A stretch of DNA of 64,000 nt, taken from positions 31,310 through 95,309 of the forward strand of contig QANT01005660.1 in the NCBI GenBank assembly GCA_003254885.1, written 5' to 3'. Position 1 is the first letter of the stretch. Every line of letters begins with the position of its first letter. Source of the stretch: Purshia tridentata (lineage: Eukaryota; Streptophyta; Magnoliopsida; Rosales; Rosaceae). Position numbers and translations under genes: made by a program. Positions 26,001 to 38,807 of this stretch are shown here, piece by piece. The notes below the pieces were generated by a model. The model did no database searches, was not told the DNA's origin, and saw nothing but the letters and a program-made list of their open reading frames with translations.

Positions 26001-29000
26001 TTTTATCTTCTTGGGATTTGTTTTTCTTCATACAATGCCGAATCTTCATTAAAATGGTTGAACTGACTGAACAGTACCAGTGTAATTTGGTTTTTTTTAA
26101 AAACAATTTATTTCATCAATTAATAATTTAATATTATATATTAACAAATTCATGTATTTCTTCACATAAGGAAAAAAATTAGGATGAATGACAAAGTCAA
26201 ATCTCGAGATTTAAAATGAAAAATCTCATGATTTAAAATGAAATCTATGTAAAAATACATTATGAGTTATGAATTTGAATGAGATCCCAAATATAATTTA
26301 AAATTACAAAATATTATGAATATGTTTCCTCTTTTATTCACGTATTTATTAATTCATAATACAATTATACTAATAATAAACAAACAAACAAATAAATAAT
26401 GTCATCAAGTGCCACTATAGCTTTGGTTGAGTCCATGTCATCACCCTATATGGATTTCCAGTGTTCCACTACGATGAAAACTGTAGCTTCTTTAGGGTTA
26501 GGTTAGGTGGCACAATTATGTCAAAATGCTAAACACATTTTTTTTCTTGGATAAGTTCCAAAAATTGAATTTGGATAAATCAATATATCATTTGCATATT
26601 TTGAGTATCAAATGATGTTAAAATGACACATAATTCATCATTTTTCTCGTCCTTAAATAATGGTCAAACAATATAATTCAAGTTCATCATATATAATAGG
26701 GTTAGGGTTTAAGTCAAAAGTTATGTCAAATATATAGTCCTATAAATCTGCCCCTTTATAATCTGAATTTTATTTTGTTTGCAAGATGTCCATTCTTTAA
26801 TTAAATAATTATTTATAGCTTATTTTTCACCATATGATCTTAAACTTAGGATCATTTAATTATTTAGGATATAAATCACCAATCGATACCTATTTCTTAG
26901 TTTCAATTCTCATGGTTTTGAGTTATCGTTCCTCAATTAAGCTTTAGATAGTAAAACTCGAGAGTTAAAACTTAAAATATAATCTCAAATAATAATCTAT
27001 TCCCTAAAATATAAAATCATATGCCTTAACATATTGAACCCTGTAAACAATATGTTGTGAGTTGAAATGAAATATTTAGGATCCACGTACGAGGTGAACT
27101 CTCAACAATATTGATTTATCTTTTGAATCAATGTACGAGGATCTTGATATTTTAAGTTTTTTTAAGTATTCCAATTTCACCTCGATTCTTATTGAAGTTC
27201 TCTACGTATTCTAGCTAATCTCAATATTTTAAGGAGAGAACTCTCTCTTGAGAAAGAAAGATGTAGGGAAAGTGTGGAAAAAAATTACAGCAACATAATT
27301 ATTATCATGATTAGATGTTTAATAACAAAAGTAAAAATCTTGTGATTGTAATTTTTTTTCCACAACTTTTTCACATGGGAACTTCCACAATAGAGAAGTT
27401 CCCTATTTTAAGATACTAACTCTGCCACTAAATACGTGATTTTAAGGTAAAAAAATACGTGTTGTCACAAATTACGCACATCACGAAAGTTTTGAGTATT
27501 TTGTAATGATAAAGATAAATTTGCAATCATGTTAACTTGTTAAGACACTTGTAAACTTTTTTGTTTAAAATAAAATTTAGTACAGTTTGACAATAGTATT
27601 TTAATACTAGCTTATGCAAGAATTGTGGAAGTGACCGACAACTTTTGGAAAATGTTCTTCTCTTTCTCTGTTCAACTTCATTGGAAAGAGTGGAGTTTAC
27701 TATACTATTAACTATTTGATTCTCCCCAATGTGTTAACTTTGAAGAATAAAGGGCACTACTATTTGGTGAGTTGAATGTTCTTATTTTGGGTCCAAATTA
27801 TACATCTTACAAATAAAAATGTTTTTGTTTTCATACACTTTATTAATAGACTTGTAGTTCTATTGATTATGAGCATTTATTCTTGTAGTTGTGATTTCAA
27901 GTTTGAATCTTTCACCGAGTACAATTTGATTAAGAAAAATGTATCTTGCACTTAAATTTTTTTTGAATTCAATTCTTTTTATTGTATTTATTTTTTATTT
28001 AAAAATAATAATATTATTATTACCATATTTTTATACGATATTTTTATATATCATCATTGTGTTGGATATGATTTTTCTTTATTTTTAAGATTTTTATTTT
28101 TATTTTTTTAGTATCTAATATATGAATGCAATGTAGATTGCCACGTAATGTGGTATAAAATTATGATATAAAAATTTGATAAGTGTAGAATTGTCGATTT
28201 AAAAATTATATTGTTAATATGATTTAAAGTTTCCTTATATTTCATCATTTCCTTAATTTTTTTTTTTTTTGGATTTATCACGTATTCCTTAAGTTATGGT
28301 TATGGGAAATTGTCGTGAAGATCAAAAGTTTAACGCATGCAATTTTGTATTAAAAATAAATAAATACTACGGAATTGAGTGAAGCGTGAATAGGACGCGC
28401 CTGAACGTGCACGCGTGGATGACAATTCAATCACCAACAGAAATCTCTCTCTCTCACAATCCGTCATTAAGCCTTGTTTTCCTAAGCGGTTACGTGTCAA
28501 CTGCTGGTGGCTCGAGGTAGGAAGCTTCTGTTCCCTCGCCGTCCCCAAAAGCACCGTATATTATATCATATTCTTAATTATTATTATTTACATATATATA
28601 TATGTTTTTTTTCTAAACCAGGCGTTTCGGGGTGATTGGATTGGATACCCTTCTTATGGCAAAAATTTGGGAAAGACAATTTGGGAATTTACATTTTTGG
28701 AATTACAGTATTTTTTTTATCATATATAAATTATATAATATATGATATGAATTTATTCTAGCTGCACTCATATTCTAATTCAAGTACATTGTTTTTTGAC
28801 CGTACAATAAATTTGCTGCATTCGATATCTAGGTTTATTCGGAAATAATTGTTTAAAATCTAGATATTTTGGTTAAATTCTCTTATTCTTAATTAATTAT
28901 TGGTATGGTGATGTTATGAGTAGGTATTAGGTTCGAATATTCTAGAACAAAATCATTTCTCATAAATCATTCAATCCAAGTAGACGAATATAAAAAGGCA

Positions 29001-31370
29001 ATCAAATCGCCACCTGTTGTAGTGGTTAGTAGAATTGTAACTCCAGATGTTAAGAATTTAGCAGTGATTTCATTCCTAATATGATCCTATTTGGATGGAA
29101 ATGAAAAAGAATTGAAAAAAAATCATATTATGTATTAAATGAAATTAATAAATAATAACCTCTTTTAGGAAATAAATTTAGTATTCTGTGCCCATTTGGG
29201 GTATTCCGATGTTGGGAATGACATACATTAATTGAGTTCATTTACCATATTGGATATAAGCTAATTGTGTTCATGACCATTTTGTCTTGTGGTACTCAAT
29301 TTATCTTTTGTGAGAGAATGTATTAAGAGTATCTTTGACACTACTTTTAGCACTTCAAAATTGCTTCTAAATCAGTATAATCCTTTTTGATAGTGTTGGG
29401 TAAAAATAAATAAAAGTGTTTATAAATTATAAAATCGTTTTTAAGAATTTTTTTAGAAACAATTGTCAGGTACTTGCTCAAAAAACTTTTTCAAGTGTTT
29501 TTCGTAAACCATTCAGGATGTTTATAAAATTTGTTTGTTCTCTTTAGTAGAAGTGCTTCCAATAAAAGCACTATTAAGTAAAAATACTTCTCAAAAAGCA
29601 AAGTCAAACGGATTCTAAATTTCAAATCTTATTATAGTTATTGATTAATAAAGAAATTTTTAAAAAACTATATTTTGGTTATTTTTGCCATGCAGCACTT
29701 GAGAAATTACTACATAAATAACAAAATTTTACATAATATAAGAGCGGTCAAAATGAATCTTATATTTGCATATTCTCTAGTCTAATTCAAAACAACCCAC
29801 TAAATGGTGCATAGTTATTGGAAAAAAAAAAAAATGTACAAAGTTAAGAACAAATGGTCAAATTTTGGCCAAAAAAAGAAAGAACAAATGGTCAAATATT
29901 TCAACTTAAGTTTACAAGTTGCATGTTTTACATATGACGTGTTGGTGATTAATTAATTAATTATAGTTATTGGATTAATAATATTTCAGTCTGCTTTTTA
30001 AAAGAGGTTCAAAAATGAAATCCAACCCCACTCTTCAAATAAAATAAAAAAATTATTGACTGCATATATGAGTCAGTTTCAGTGACTTTTTAGAAGCATA
30101 AAGTTTCTTATTTAACCAATGTAATCTTCTTGTTTAGTCAAACCCACTAATCTTTGCTTTCATTTTAGTGTTTTTTGTTTTGTTCTAAAGGTCAAAGAGT
30201 AGTAAAGCATCCTCACCATGAGTCTATGATCCCATTGATGGGGACTTGGTAGGAGGGAAAAAAATGTCTTGGTCTTTTAATTGCTAATATTGCACAAGGC
30301 AGGACCATACTTGCTTTTGCCTCTTTTTTCTATTTCAAGCAATTTGTGTGCATTCATATTCTAACTGTTTAATTTTTGTGGTGGCAGAAATTCAAAGGTT
30401 AATTGACCCTTATAATTTGGTGGGACATATACACCAAAAATATATGAATGAGATCTTAATTTCCTCTTAGGCGGGTTGAAAAACTTGAAAGCTGCATAAA
30501 TGTATTCTAAGTTGCCAAGTCTCTCACACCCAACACAATATTACGGTCAACTTTAGGACCTCAATTATATTTTTTAAAGGATAGCTAATATCTTAATATT
30601 GTTTGAATTTCAATATGAGTTTACGCATAAATTGATATAATTTTCTACACGACCATTATACGTGATTTTTTTCTCTGCAATAAACATGTAAATTGCATAA
30701 TATAAGGGTGAGTCTTACTCTCACATACATATTGTGAGAAGAAAGTCACATATAACTGCACAAAGAAAAAATTACACACACAAATTCAGATGATCCATAT
30801 CTTGGGATGTTAATTTTTTTCTTATGGTATTGAAAATCATAATAAGATGATAAATGAGATTCAAAATGAATTCAATTATAAATAAATGAAATATTGTCTC
30901 ATTAATTAGAATTTAAAAAATCAAGATAGTGGTTGATACTTTCAGTATCTTATTTATCATATTTCTATTAGAGATAAGATTTACATTGAACTTAATTATG
31001 TGAGTAGATCTCATCTTTTTAAGAAAAAAAATCAAAATATAAAAATCAAAATCTCGATCACCAATCAACATGTCTTTGATTACAATTATTTAGACCATCT
31101 CAACTTAATTATTTTGTGTATCATCTTTTTGATATAACCTAGCCTACATGAGTGGGTTTCACAAAACTAAATTCCCCTATTTAGATATGATTTTAGATAT
31201 GATCTGTTGAGATGTTAATAGATACCTATAACATTTTTCTTGACTTTATTTTGGTTTTCAAGTAAAAATGAAGTTTGTAACCAAGATGTCTATCTACCGT
31301 ACAGTCCCTTGCCGTGACGGTTTTGTAGTCCGACTTTTTGTGTGAATGCTAAATTTATGGGACTAAACAA
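26001..31370. other. AT-rich gene-poor region, left part
   Basis: About 5.4 kb with no recognisable gene. A short GC-richer island lies near 28385-28560 and a possible MITE near 29327-29615. ORFs present here (up to 104 codons at 28415-28729) have no family similarity that I recognise and run into low-complexity sequence. Confidence 0.6.
29327..29615. mobile_element. Possible small MITE (about 290 bp)
   Basis: The ends match loosely in inverted orientation: left agagtatctttgacactact, right (reverse complement) agaatccgtttgactttgct. The interior consists of diverged 'aagtgcttttaaa'-like motifs common in plant miniature elements. No clean target duplication is visible, so boundaries and class are uncertain. 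Confidence 0.35.
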
Positions 31371-31378
31371 TTCAAATC

Positions 31379-31836
31379 CAACACTACCAGCATATAAAAT
31401 TCGAATATATTATAAAGAGGTTTGGTCAAAATAATACAACAGTTCACGTGGAGATTAATGTGGACAAAAACATTCCACAAAAACTTAATTCATTTTTATT
31501 GTCATTTATCTTTAAATTTATTTGTATTTTTTTTATTGATTACATTATCACTTTATATGGTGATAGAATTAGTCTAGATATATTATATATTTTAGATACA
31601 ACACTACCAACATATAAAATTCGAATATATTATAAAGAGGTTTGGTCAAAGTAATACAACAATTCACGTGGAGATTAATGTGGACAAAAACATTCCACAA
31701 AAACATAATTCATTTTTATTGTCATTTATCTTTAAATTTATTTGTATTTTTTTTTTTATTGATTACATTATCACTTTAGATGGTGAAGTTCACATAGAAA
31801 TATAGAATTAGTCTAGATATATTATATATTTTAGAT
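31379..31836. repeat. Direct tandem duplication, about 220-bp unit, two copies
   Basis: Sequence beginning acactaccagcatataaaat at about 31380 recurs at about 31601 (acactaccaacatataaaat) and continues nearly identical through the gtggacaaaaacattccac segment to the gtctagatatattatatatt segment (31571 and 31810). The second copy carries about 18 extra bases (tcacatagaaatatagaa region near 31789) and a longer T run. It lies in intergenic DNA. Confidence 0.9.
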
Positions 31837-32824
31837 GTGAATGTGATGGATATATTAGAGATTAAATGGGTTAAAAATAAGAATAATCAACTTTGTCGAA
31901 TAAAGATGATGGTAATTGAGAGGGACTAACTTTATTTTTATAATAAATAATAATAGCGAAAGCAATGACTAATATATTGCAGTCGTTAACAGGAAGCCTC
32001 AGATGACTTTCATCGCTGGTCTTATGTGTCACTATTTAATAATTCACAAGCTTTGTGCCATGATATATATTCACTTGGAAATACATTAGCCATTGTAGCA
32101 TTGTGCTTCAAGCTTTATGATGCAAAAGACAGTGATTGTTTATCTGGAATCATAGTGTTTTCTAAAGGAGGCATTACCCATGTTAAACTTGTTTAAAATT
32201 AGAGAGTTATATTTATCTTTTCTTTCTTTCTTTTTTCTGTTTGCTTTTATTTAACTCTTAATCTTAATTATATATGATAATCTAATTAATTTAGATGTGT
32301 AATCCGCCTTAACCAATATGGTCACGATGATAACTAATGCTACATGTACCACATTTATCAACCACTTTTATTATAATATATGTTTAATAGAATTAGAACT
32401 CACAGTGTATTATGTATAGTTTTATTAAATGATATATTATGGAAGATGGTTATTAAATTGGAGACCATTTGATGCAGCATATTTCCCACTAGCTCACAAG
32501 TCACGACCCTTTGATTTATAAGTTGAAGATTTATTATGCAATTGTATAGGGAACTGGTCCATGATTTTGGTTCCTGAGGGCCCACCTTCTTCATTTAGGT
32601 CCCTTCAAATGGAGACCCTTTATGAAAAATAAGAGGAAGAGATTAACATAGAAATGTAAAGTAGACAAGTTTGGAAGAAAGAAAGGCAGAGAAGCAAAGA
32701 TGCCATGGGAATAATTGGTGCTTCTGCTGCTAAAGATGAGACCCTATGACCTCCAATTTTATTGGCACCAGTGCTTTTGTAAACATCACTTCACTATGAA
32801 GAAGAAGATTCTTAAGCAGTAGGC

Positions 32825-32825
<1 letters not shown>

Positions 32826-32861
<36 letters not shown>
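32826..32861. repeat. (GA)n microsatellite
   Basis: About 18 uninterrupted GA units in intergenic DNA. Confidence 0.95.
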
Positions 32862-32862
<1 letters not shown>

Positions 32863-32866
32863 CTTT

Positions 32867-32926
32867 GAATAAGTAGTTACCCTAAAGAACAAAAACCAAT
32901 AAGTAGTTACCCTAAAGAACAAAGGT
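32867..32926. repeat. 30-bp tandem repeat, two copies
   Basis: The block aagtagttaccctaaagaac occurs at 32871 and again at 32901, an exact 30-base period, next to the GA microsatellite. Confidence 0.9.
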
Positions 32927-35370
32927 TTTAGTACCAAGAAATCAACAATATATATGTCGCTGGTTTGGGACGTACGGTAAGAATAGTGGAAGTCCCCACA
33001 TGTAACTATTTTGGAGATGATGGGTATTAGACAACACCCACTTAGTAAGTGGGGTGAGCATTTTTATGAGTATTTCTTCTGACCTCCTTCCTCTCCTCTC
33101 CCTCCATCCAAACCTTCCTAGCAAGCTAGTAGCTACCTACCTTCACTTTCACTTTTCAAAGGTATAGTATAACCTCCCCCACAAATTGTTATTACATTAT
33201 GTTTTTAAAATCCACACCAATTTGAATTTGGTGTGAGGGTATGAGAATGTAGGCTTTACTACTCATTGCAGAATCGGATTTTGAGCTTCACCATTCATTC
33301 ATTATTATTTCTTTGGCAAGTGGCAAGGACAATCGTGATTGATGCGTTGTGAGAAAATGCAAAGTTAACAACACATAATCGTGAGTGGCAAAATGGTTTA
33401 ATTAAAAGATGACTTACGTGTGTGTTTAAATTTAATGATAATTTTTTATTTTTCAAACGTACTTGATTTCTTAATTAGATTGTACTATCACTCAAAATTG
33501 TTACGTAACATAAACCTATTAACGCACGCAATTTTTTCTGATTTTGTAATCGCATGTATAAGTGATTGTTGAAAACAAAACTTTTGCTTTTTTCTTCTTG
33601 AATGGATGGTTGACTGGTTGGAAATTTATGTTCCAATGAAGACCTAGTGACCCTCCTTAGCGCCTTAGGACATTTACATCGAGTGTGATGTGCCCATATC
33701 AAATTGGGGTCCTCATATCTTATGTTTGACCTTGTAATAGGACTCGGATATGTATTGAGAATATGATATGAATGCTTAGTATTGCATTTTCTCCCCCTAT
33801 TTTTCAAAACGAAAACACTTTCCTCATAAAGTGCATAGAGATGTTGAAACTTGGTTCTTAGATACAATTTTTAATTTGGACCCAAGTTTCGATCGATCTA
33901 AGTGGCACATGCCCATTTCATGCTTTGGATTATGCTGAAACAAAACAAGCAAAGAAACCCAAATTTAATGGTTTGGTTGGTTACAAAGCATCTCCCTATC
34001 TTTATGCAATGAATCATGCTATAGAGAACTTGCTTACCAACCCCTCAAAGGCTCAAACCGTGATATGATTTACACCAAAATATTAAACAATAAGAGATGA
34101 GAAGCTACTCACGGGAAGCCTCCCAAGTATGATCACTATACAAGAAAGAGACAATGAAGTTGGTCCTGATGGGTCACATGGATCAATATGAGACACAAGT
34201 TAAAGCTATTATGGGTAGGCACACTAAGTGTGGTGGGAGAGTGCACATAGGAATAGCATTTGTACTTGGGATAAGCCTAAGCTCATGGAAATGTTATCAG
34301 ATGTTTCCAAGTATTAAGCTACAAAATTAAGTCTAGTGGTGGAGGGTTCTTGGCATGTGAAGTTGTCACAAGTGCTGGAAAGTGAAATACAAAACAGGGG
34401 TAGCTCTATGAAGACGGCCATTGCCTGTGAGACACACCCTTTTTGTTATCTTTCAAGAATCTAATCCTAACAAAACGGTGGAGAGAGAGAGAGAGAGAAG
34501 TCATGAAAGGCATGATTTGCTTGGAGAGTCCACAAAAAAAAACACACTAAAGATAAAAAGTGGAAGATTTGTTTAGGCTTTTCTCATGGACTTTATCTCT
34601 CTAGTGGGATAGTGATGGTGAAAAAGAAAGGCATGGCAGGGCAGGGCAGTCCCTATTAGTATTAGAGAGGTCCCAACTTTGGGACATCTGCACAATTATG
34701 CTTTGCAGAAGTAGTAGAAACCTAACAAGGAAAAAGACCCACGAGAGGCTCTTGTTTCTTAGCATGTGAAAGCCACTAATGCTATATATAAAATGGGGTG
34801 TCCCTTATTTTCCTCGAGAATCTATTCATTGAGAACCTCACCTACATCCTTCATATATATGAGTTATGAAATCCAATTTTGCTTCATTTCCTTACCCACC
34901 ATCCAATTGTCACTCTGTATATTGTTTGTTCCTTGTGTATTTTTTTTTTCTTTTTCTTTTAGACTTTTTCTAATACTCTTCAAACATGCTGATGTTATGG
35001 TGCCCCATATGTTAGAATTTCTAGCTCAATTAGCAATGGACCAAAACGACTAGCGACCACCCTTGACAGCTGACAATCTGATGTTAAAGTCTTTGATGAG
35101 AAGAGCTTATATATTGTGTATGCTCGCCCGTTTAGAGATGAAATTTTGTTCGCTTTTGGCGCCAATATATGATCAAGTGTTTGATTCACTAATGATCATG
35201 ATAATGCATAGTCACCATCACATTCAAACCCTGTTTAGATTTCGATAAAGTATTTGCATTTCTATCGTATTTAAAAACTTCTTTCAATAATTTTATTCCT
35301 TAATTATCTATAAATACCATAGATCAAAACCAAAAACAATTTTCAAAAAGGATAACAAATGGGGTCTGAA

Positions 35371-35456
35371 ACATTAGATTTTGATGAAACCGATGGTGAC
35401 CATGCGATCAGGAACATTAGATTTTGATGAAAGGAATGACAACCATACGATCAAGA
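35371..35456. repeat. 43-bp tandem repeat, two diverged copies
   Basis: The block acattagattttgatgaaa begins at 35371 and again at 35414. The following bases (gaccatgcgatcag / aaccatacgatcaag) are diverged copies. Confidence 0.85.
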
Positions 35457-36067
35457 ATTTGGCTTGGTACTTGATGGTTTGGAGCTCTAAGAAAATCAGA
35501 TTAAAAATAAAAACCCATCCTCAACTGGGTTATAGAAATCAGACCCAAAAAAAATGGTTGCAGAGATTTTGAACTGTAATCGACCGTAGAAAGCAAAACC
35601 ACTTCTCATTCTGCCCATGGAGCAGTTAGGCAGGCGTGTATTAATTATCAATTTGCATGGAAAATGTAAATCTTGAAAGATGTTCCTTTCAGCGGATTGC
35701 AAAAAGAGTTGTTGGTTGCTGACTTGTTTGGCCAACCCACCACTAAAAGCCCAGCTAAAGTGAAACAAACCAAGCAAATGCAAAGGGCATATATTCATCA
35801 TTCACCAAGGGAGCCGAAAGCCTACCTCCAATATAATTGTTAATTTTGTCAACATGCACCAAATACAATGTATAAAAGCTAAAACTAGCAAAATGGTAAT
35901 TCCGAAAAAATAACCACCGCCACCTTAAGGATTTACATTATAGTAACATAATGTCACCAACAATGGACTCAAAGATCAGGATTTATGAACTGTAACCAAC
36001 ACTGCATAAGATTCAACTTCAAGCAGGTAAAGCATCGCCCTCAGTTGCTGCCGCCAGATTGACAAAA

Positions 36068-38807
36068 TCAACTTTCAATCATTGGTTCAGGGCCAGAAGG
36101 TTCTGCGCGGGATTTGTTGGATTGACGTACAGAATTGAAAAGAATGTCCTTAATAACCTAAGCAAAAACAGATAAGAGCGCAACGTTGTTAATAAAGGGT
36201 TGTATGAGAACTAACATTTGTTACAAAAACTTTCTGCACTAAGCACAGAGGATATATGAAGATTGGCAATGCCAGGGCTACCTGTGACATCAAACCATGC
36301 ACCTGCTCCACAGTTATCTTTGCACTGTCACGAGTAATTTTCGCAAGTTGTGATTCTTCCTGCAATTCATGAAAGAATTGAAATTAAATTACTAGCAAGA
36401 GAAAGGCAACCAGCAACGTAAATGATGGCTAAAAATCACAAGAACAAGATATTAAAAAAAAGCCAAATCAGGCAAAATATTCCTCTTTAATCACAAGTCT
36501 GTCCTCCAAAGGAATGCAATCCCCAGCTATGCATTTGCAAGGTTACCTGGATATAAATGGCCTGTCTGTGGGACCAAGTGGGAACCCCTAAAGAGGGAAG
36601 ACAACATTTACAAAAGGAAAACTAACATGGTTCAAATATGATACTGCTAGACAATTGAATTATGGAAAAAAAACAAGCTGAATATCCCCACAGCATGATA
36701 TCCCGAGACCCATCTTTCATTAAAGCATCTAACTCACTGTGTTGATCAACTACCATTGTTCCAATAGTGGAACCCTGCTTAAGTGGGACATACAGGGTAA
36801 AGACCTTTATTTATCATGTAAATTAGATCTTCCAATATTGGACAAAATAACATGGCAAAGCTCCAGTCCAAATTTCTCTTATGGTGGTACTTGAAATATA
36901 TCTGGAACCCACAGGCTCCGCAAAAATTCGCATCATCATACAAATACCACGTATGTACAAATCCATATCTACACATTGGAGAATAGCTACTGGATGTTTA
37001 TCTTGAACAAAGATATTTGTTAGGACATAATGATAGAAGAAAATCTCAACACCAATAAAATGCATTAGGATTCTGATACTACTGTCAGCATAACAAGCAT
37101 ATTAATAAGACCAGGTTCAAAGTATCATCTAACTTATGCTCAAATAAATGAGAACTCTTCTTGTAAATCAAACGAGAGAGAAAGAGAGAGACTTACCTCC
37201 TTCTTTCTTTGTGGGGGTGCTATTAATGGTCCAAAGCGGGAATGAGCCAAATGATTCTCCGCTTGCTCCAGCTTTTCAGCTAGCATAACAGGACACAACT
37301 TAATATTCATTAAAATACTACATCCAAATTATTACAATAAATATCAAATAGAAAATACTTAAATAGGTAATATGCAACAGCAAGAAAAGTACCTAGATCC
37401 AAAATTTGCCCAGCAACATAGTCTCCATTACCCAACAAAGGTGAGGAAGAAAGAGTATTCACCCAATACTTGTTCCAGAGCAGATCCAAGAGGTGACAGT
37501 CAAGAGAAGATTTGAAATAAGTGATATCCAGAGAATAATACTGTAGAAACAAATGCAAGTGGAGTTTCAAACAACAACAAACTAATGAAGATTCCTCTAA
37601 AGAACTGTAAGATAAAATCATAATAACCTGTTTACAGTGCACACCAAAGTCCTCAATTTTGTTCAGAGGAATGGTCTGATACTCGGAGACGGGGTCATCT
37701 GGAGGCTTATATCCTTCTGGGTATGTCCTGAACGCACCGATGTCAACTTTTCCAGCAGAGACTGTCCGGGTTGGATCAATAACAACAGCCAAAAAGGGTT
37801 CCTGAAATTGCTGGTTTAACATCTGTGTTGAAACATCAATTCCCGAAAGCCAGCATCCATAACCAGGATGAGAATGGTACCACCCAACAACATTCTCCAA
37901 CCGCCCCGCCTACACCATTACATACTCCGTAAGAGGATTAAACTTGGAAGGAGAGCTAATACATGAGACTTTAATATTAGTCTATTCTCAAAAAAATAAT
38001 AGAAATTTGAGAAATTATACGCATCACATTTTGCACAAGCACCACCAAGAGTCCTATCAACTCAATTTCTCAGCACACAAGTAGACAATAGGGTTATATA
38101 TAGACACTGTATACACTGTAATACTTCGTTCACAAGCCAGCTCCTTCCTTCTATTCAAAAACCAAATAATGCCTCTATACAGCCAAAGAAAGAAAAGATA
38201 AAAACGAGATTAGGGCTATTTCTTAGAATAGTACTAGGGTTTCTTAGCGGTCCCATATTGAACAATTTTCACCAATGCAGCAATTCCATGACGCAATAAC
38301 CTAACCAAAACTGCAACTAGGGTTTCTCAGAGGCCTCAAATACATCCCCAAAACATTAATCAAATAATCGAATAAAACACGGACCTGTTTGTTAGTCTGG
38401 GAATAATCCACCATATACTCATAGGCATCGGCCTGAGCATTAACCCTAGTCTCAGTCCCCTCAACGGGCAAAGCAAACGCGTCCATGACGATAATAGCGT
38501 CACCGTCAGTCTTGCCCTGCATGAGGCCCATGACCTCGATGGTCCCACCGGAGCGCGCGTGCACCACCATCTTCAAGAGCGCGAGAGCGGAGATCTTGAC
38601 GCGCTTGAAGTAGTGGGGGTCGTTGGCCCAGGGCTTCTCCTGCTGGAACTTGGTCTGCGCCGCGTCGTCGTAGTAGAATATGGCGTCGGCCGAGGGGTCC
38701 GCCGCCTTCGACGTCATAGCCGAGCTCGGAGGCGTGTCCATGGGGGTGATGTTGTTCTCGAGCTCCCAGGTTTGCTGGGCTATTTGCGCAGAGGAAAAGG
38801 GCTCCAT
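36068..38807 (-). CDS. CSN5: COP9 signalosome complex subunit 5 (JAMM/MPN+ isopeptidase), 367 aa
   Basis: Six minus-strand exons, 38807-38385, 37909-37628, 37540-37393, 37279-37197, 36359-36282 and 36157-36068 (1,104 nt), join in frame. The MPN+ domain carries the full JAMM zinc site: Glu91 in EVMGLMQG, then His153, His155, Ser163 and Asp166 in [14 protein letters not shown]. Other CSN5 hallmarks are [30 protein letters not shown] and the C-terminal helices ([31 protein letters not shown]). CSN5 is the catalytic subunit that removes NEDD8/RUB from cullins and so controls SCF-type E3 ligases in light and hormone signalling. The length fits the plant CSN5A/CSN5B family, and the enzyme looks intact. 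The first exon is GC-rich compared with the rest of the window. Confidence 0.96.

Larger units (their letters stand above)
31837..36067. other. AT-rich gene-poor region, right part
   Basis: About 4.2 kb between the tandem duplication and CSN5. It holds a (GA)n microsatellite at 32826-32861, a 30-bp tandem repeat just after it, a short (GA)n near 34483-34498, a TATA-like gctatatataaaatg at 34781-34795, and a 43-bp tandem repeat at 35371-35456. A 130-codon minus-strand ORF (33475-33867) has no similarity that I recognise. A non-coding transcript or an old transposon remnant is possible but unproven. Confidence 0.55.

Noticed and set aside
28415-28729. 104-codon plus-strand ORF
   Set aside because: No recognisable domain. 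It runs through a TA repeat giving an Ile/Tyr run and has no splice or promoter context.
29015-29045. tRNA-like box A (gtagtggttagtagaa) suggesting a tRNA or SINE
   Set aside because: No box B at the right distance downstream, no cloverleaf and no A-rich tail. A ggttcgaa motif lies upstream instead.
33475-33867. 130-codon minus-strand ORF
   Set aside because: The composition resembles random or transposon-remnant sequence, I recognise no family, and no exons extend it. A degraded element is possible but unsupported.
34640-34700. Short hairpin gtcccaactttgggac considered as a microRNA precursor
   Set aside because: The stem is only seven base pairs, with no extended foldback and no match to a conserved plant miRNA that I recognise.
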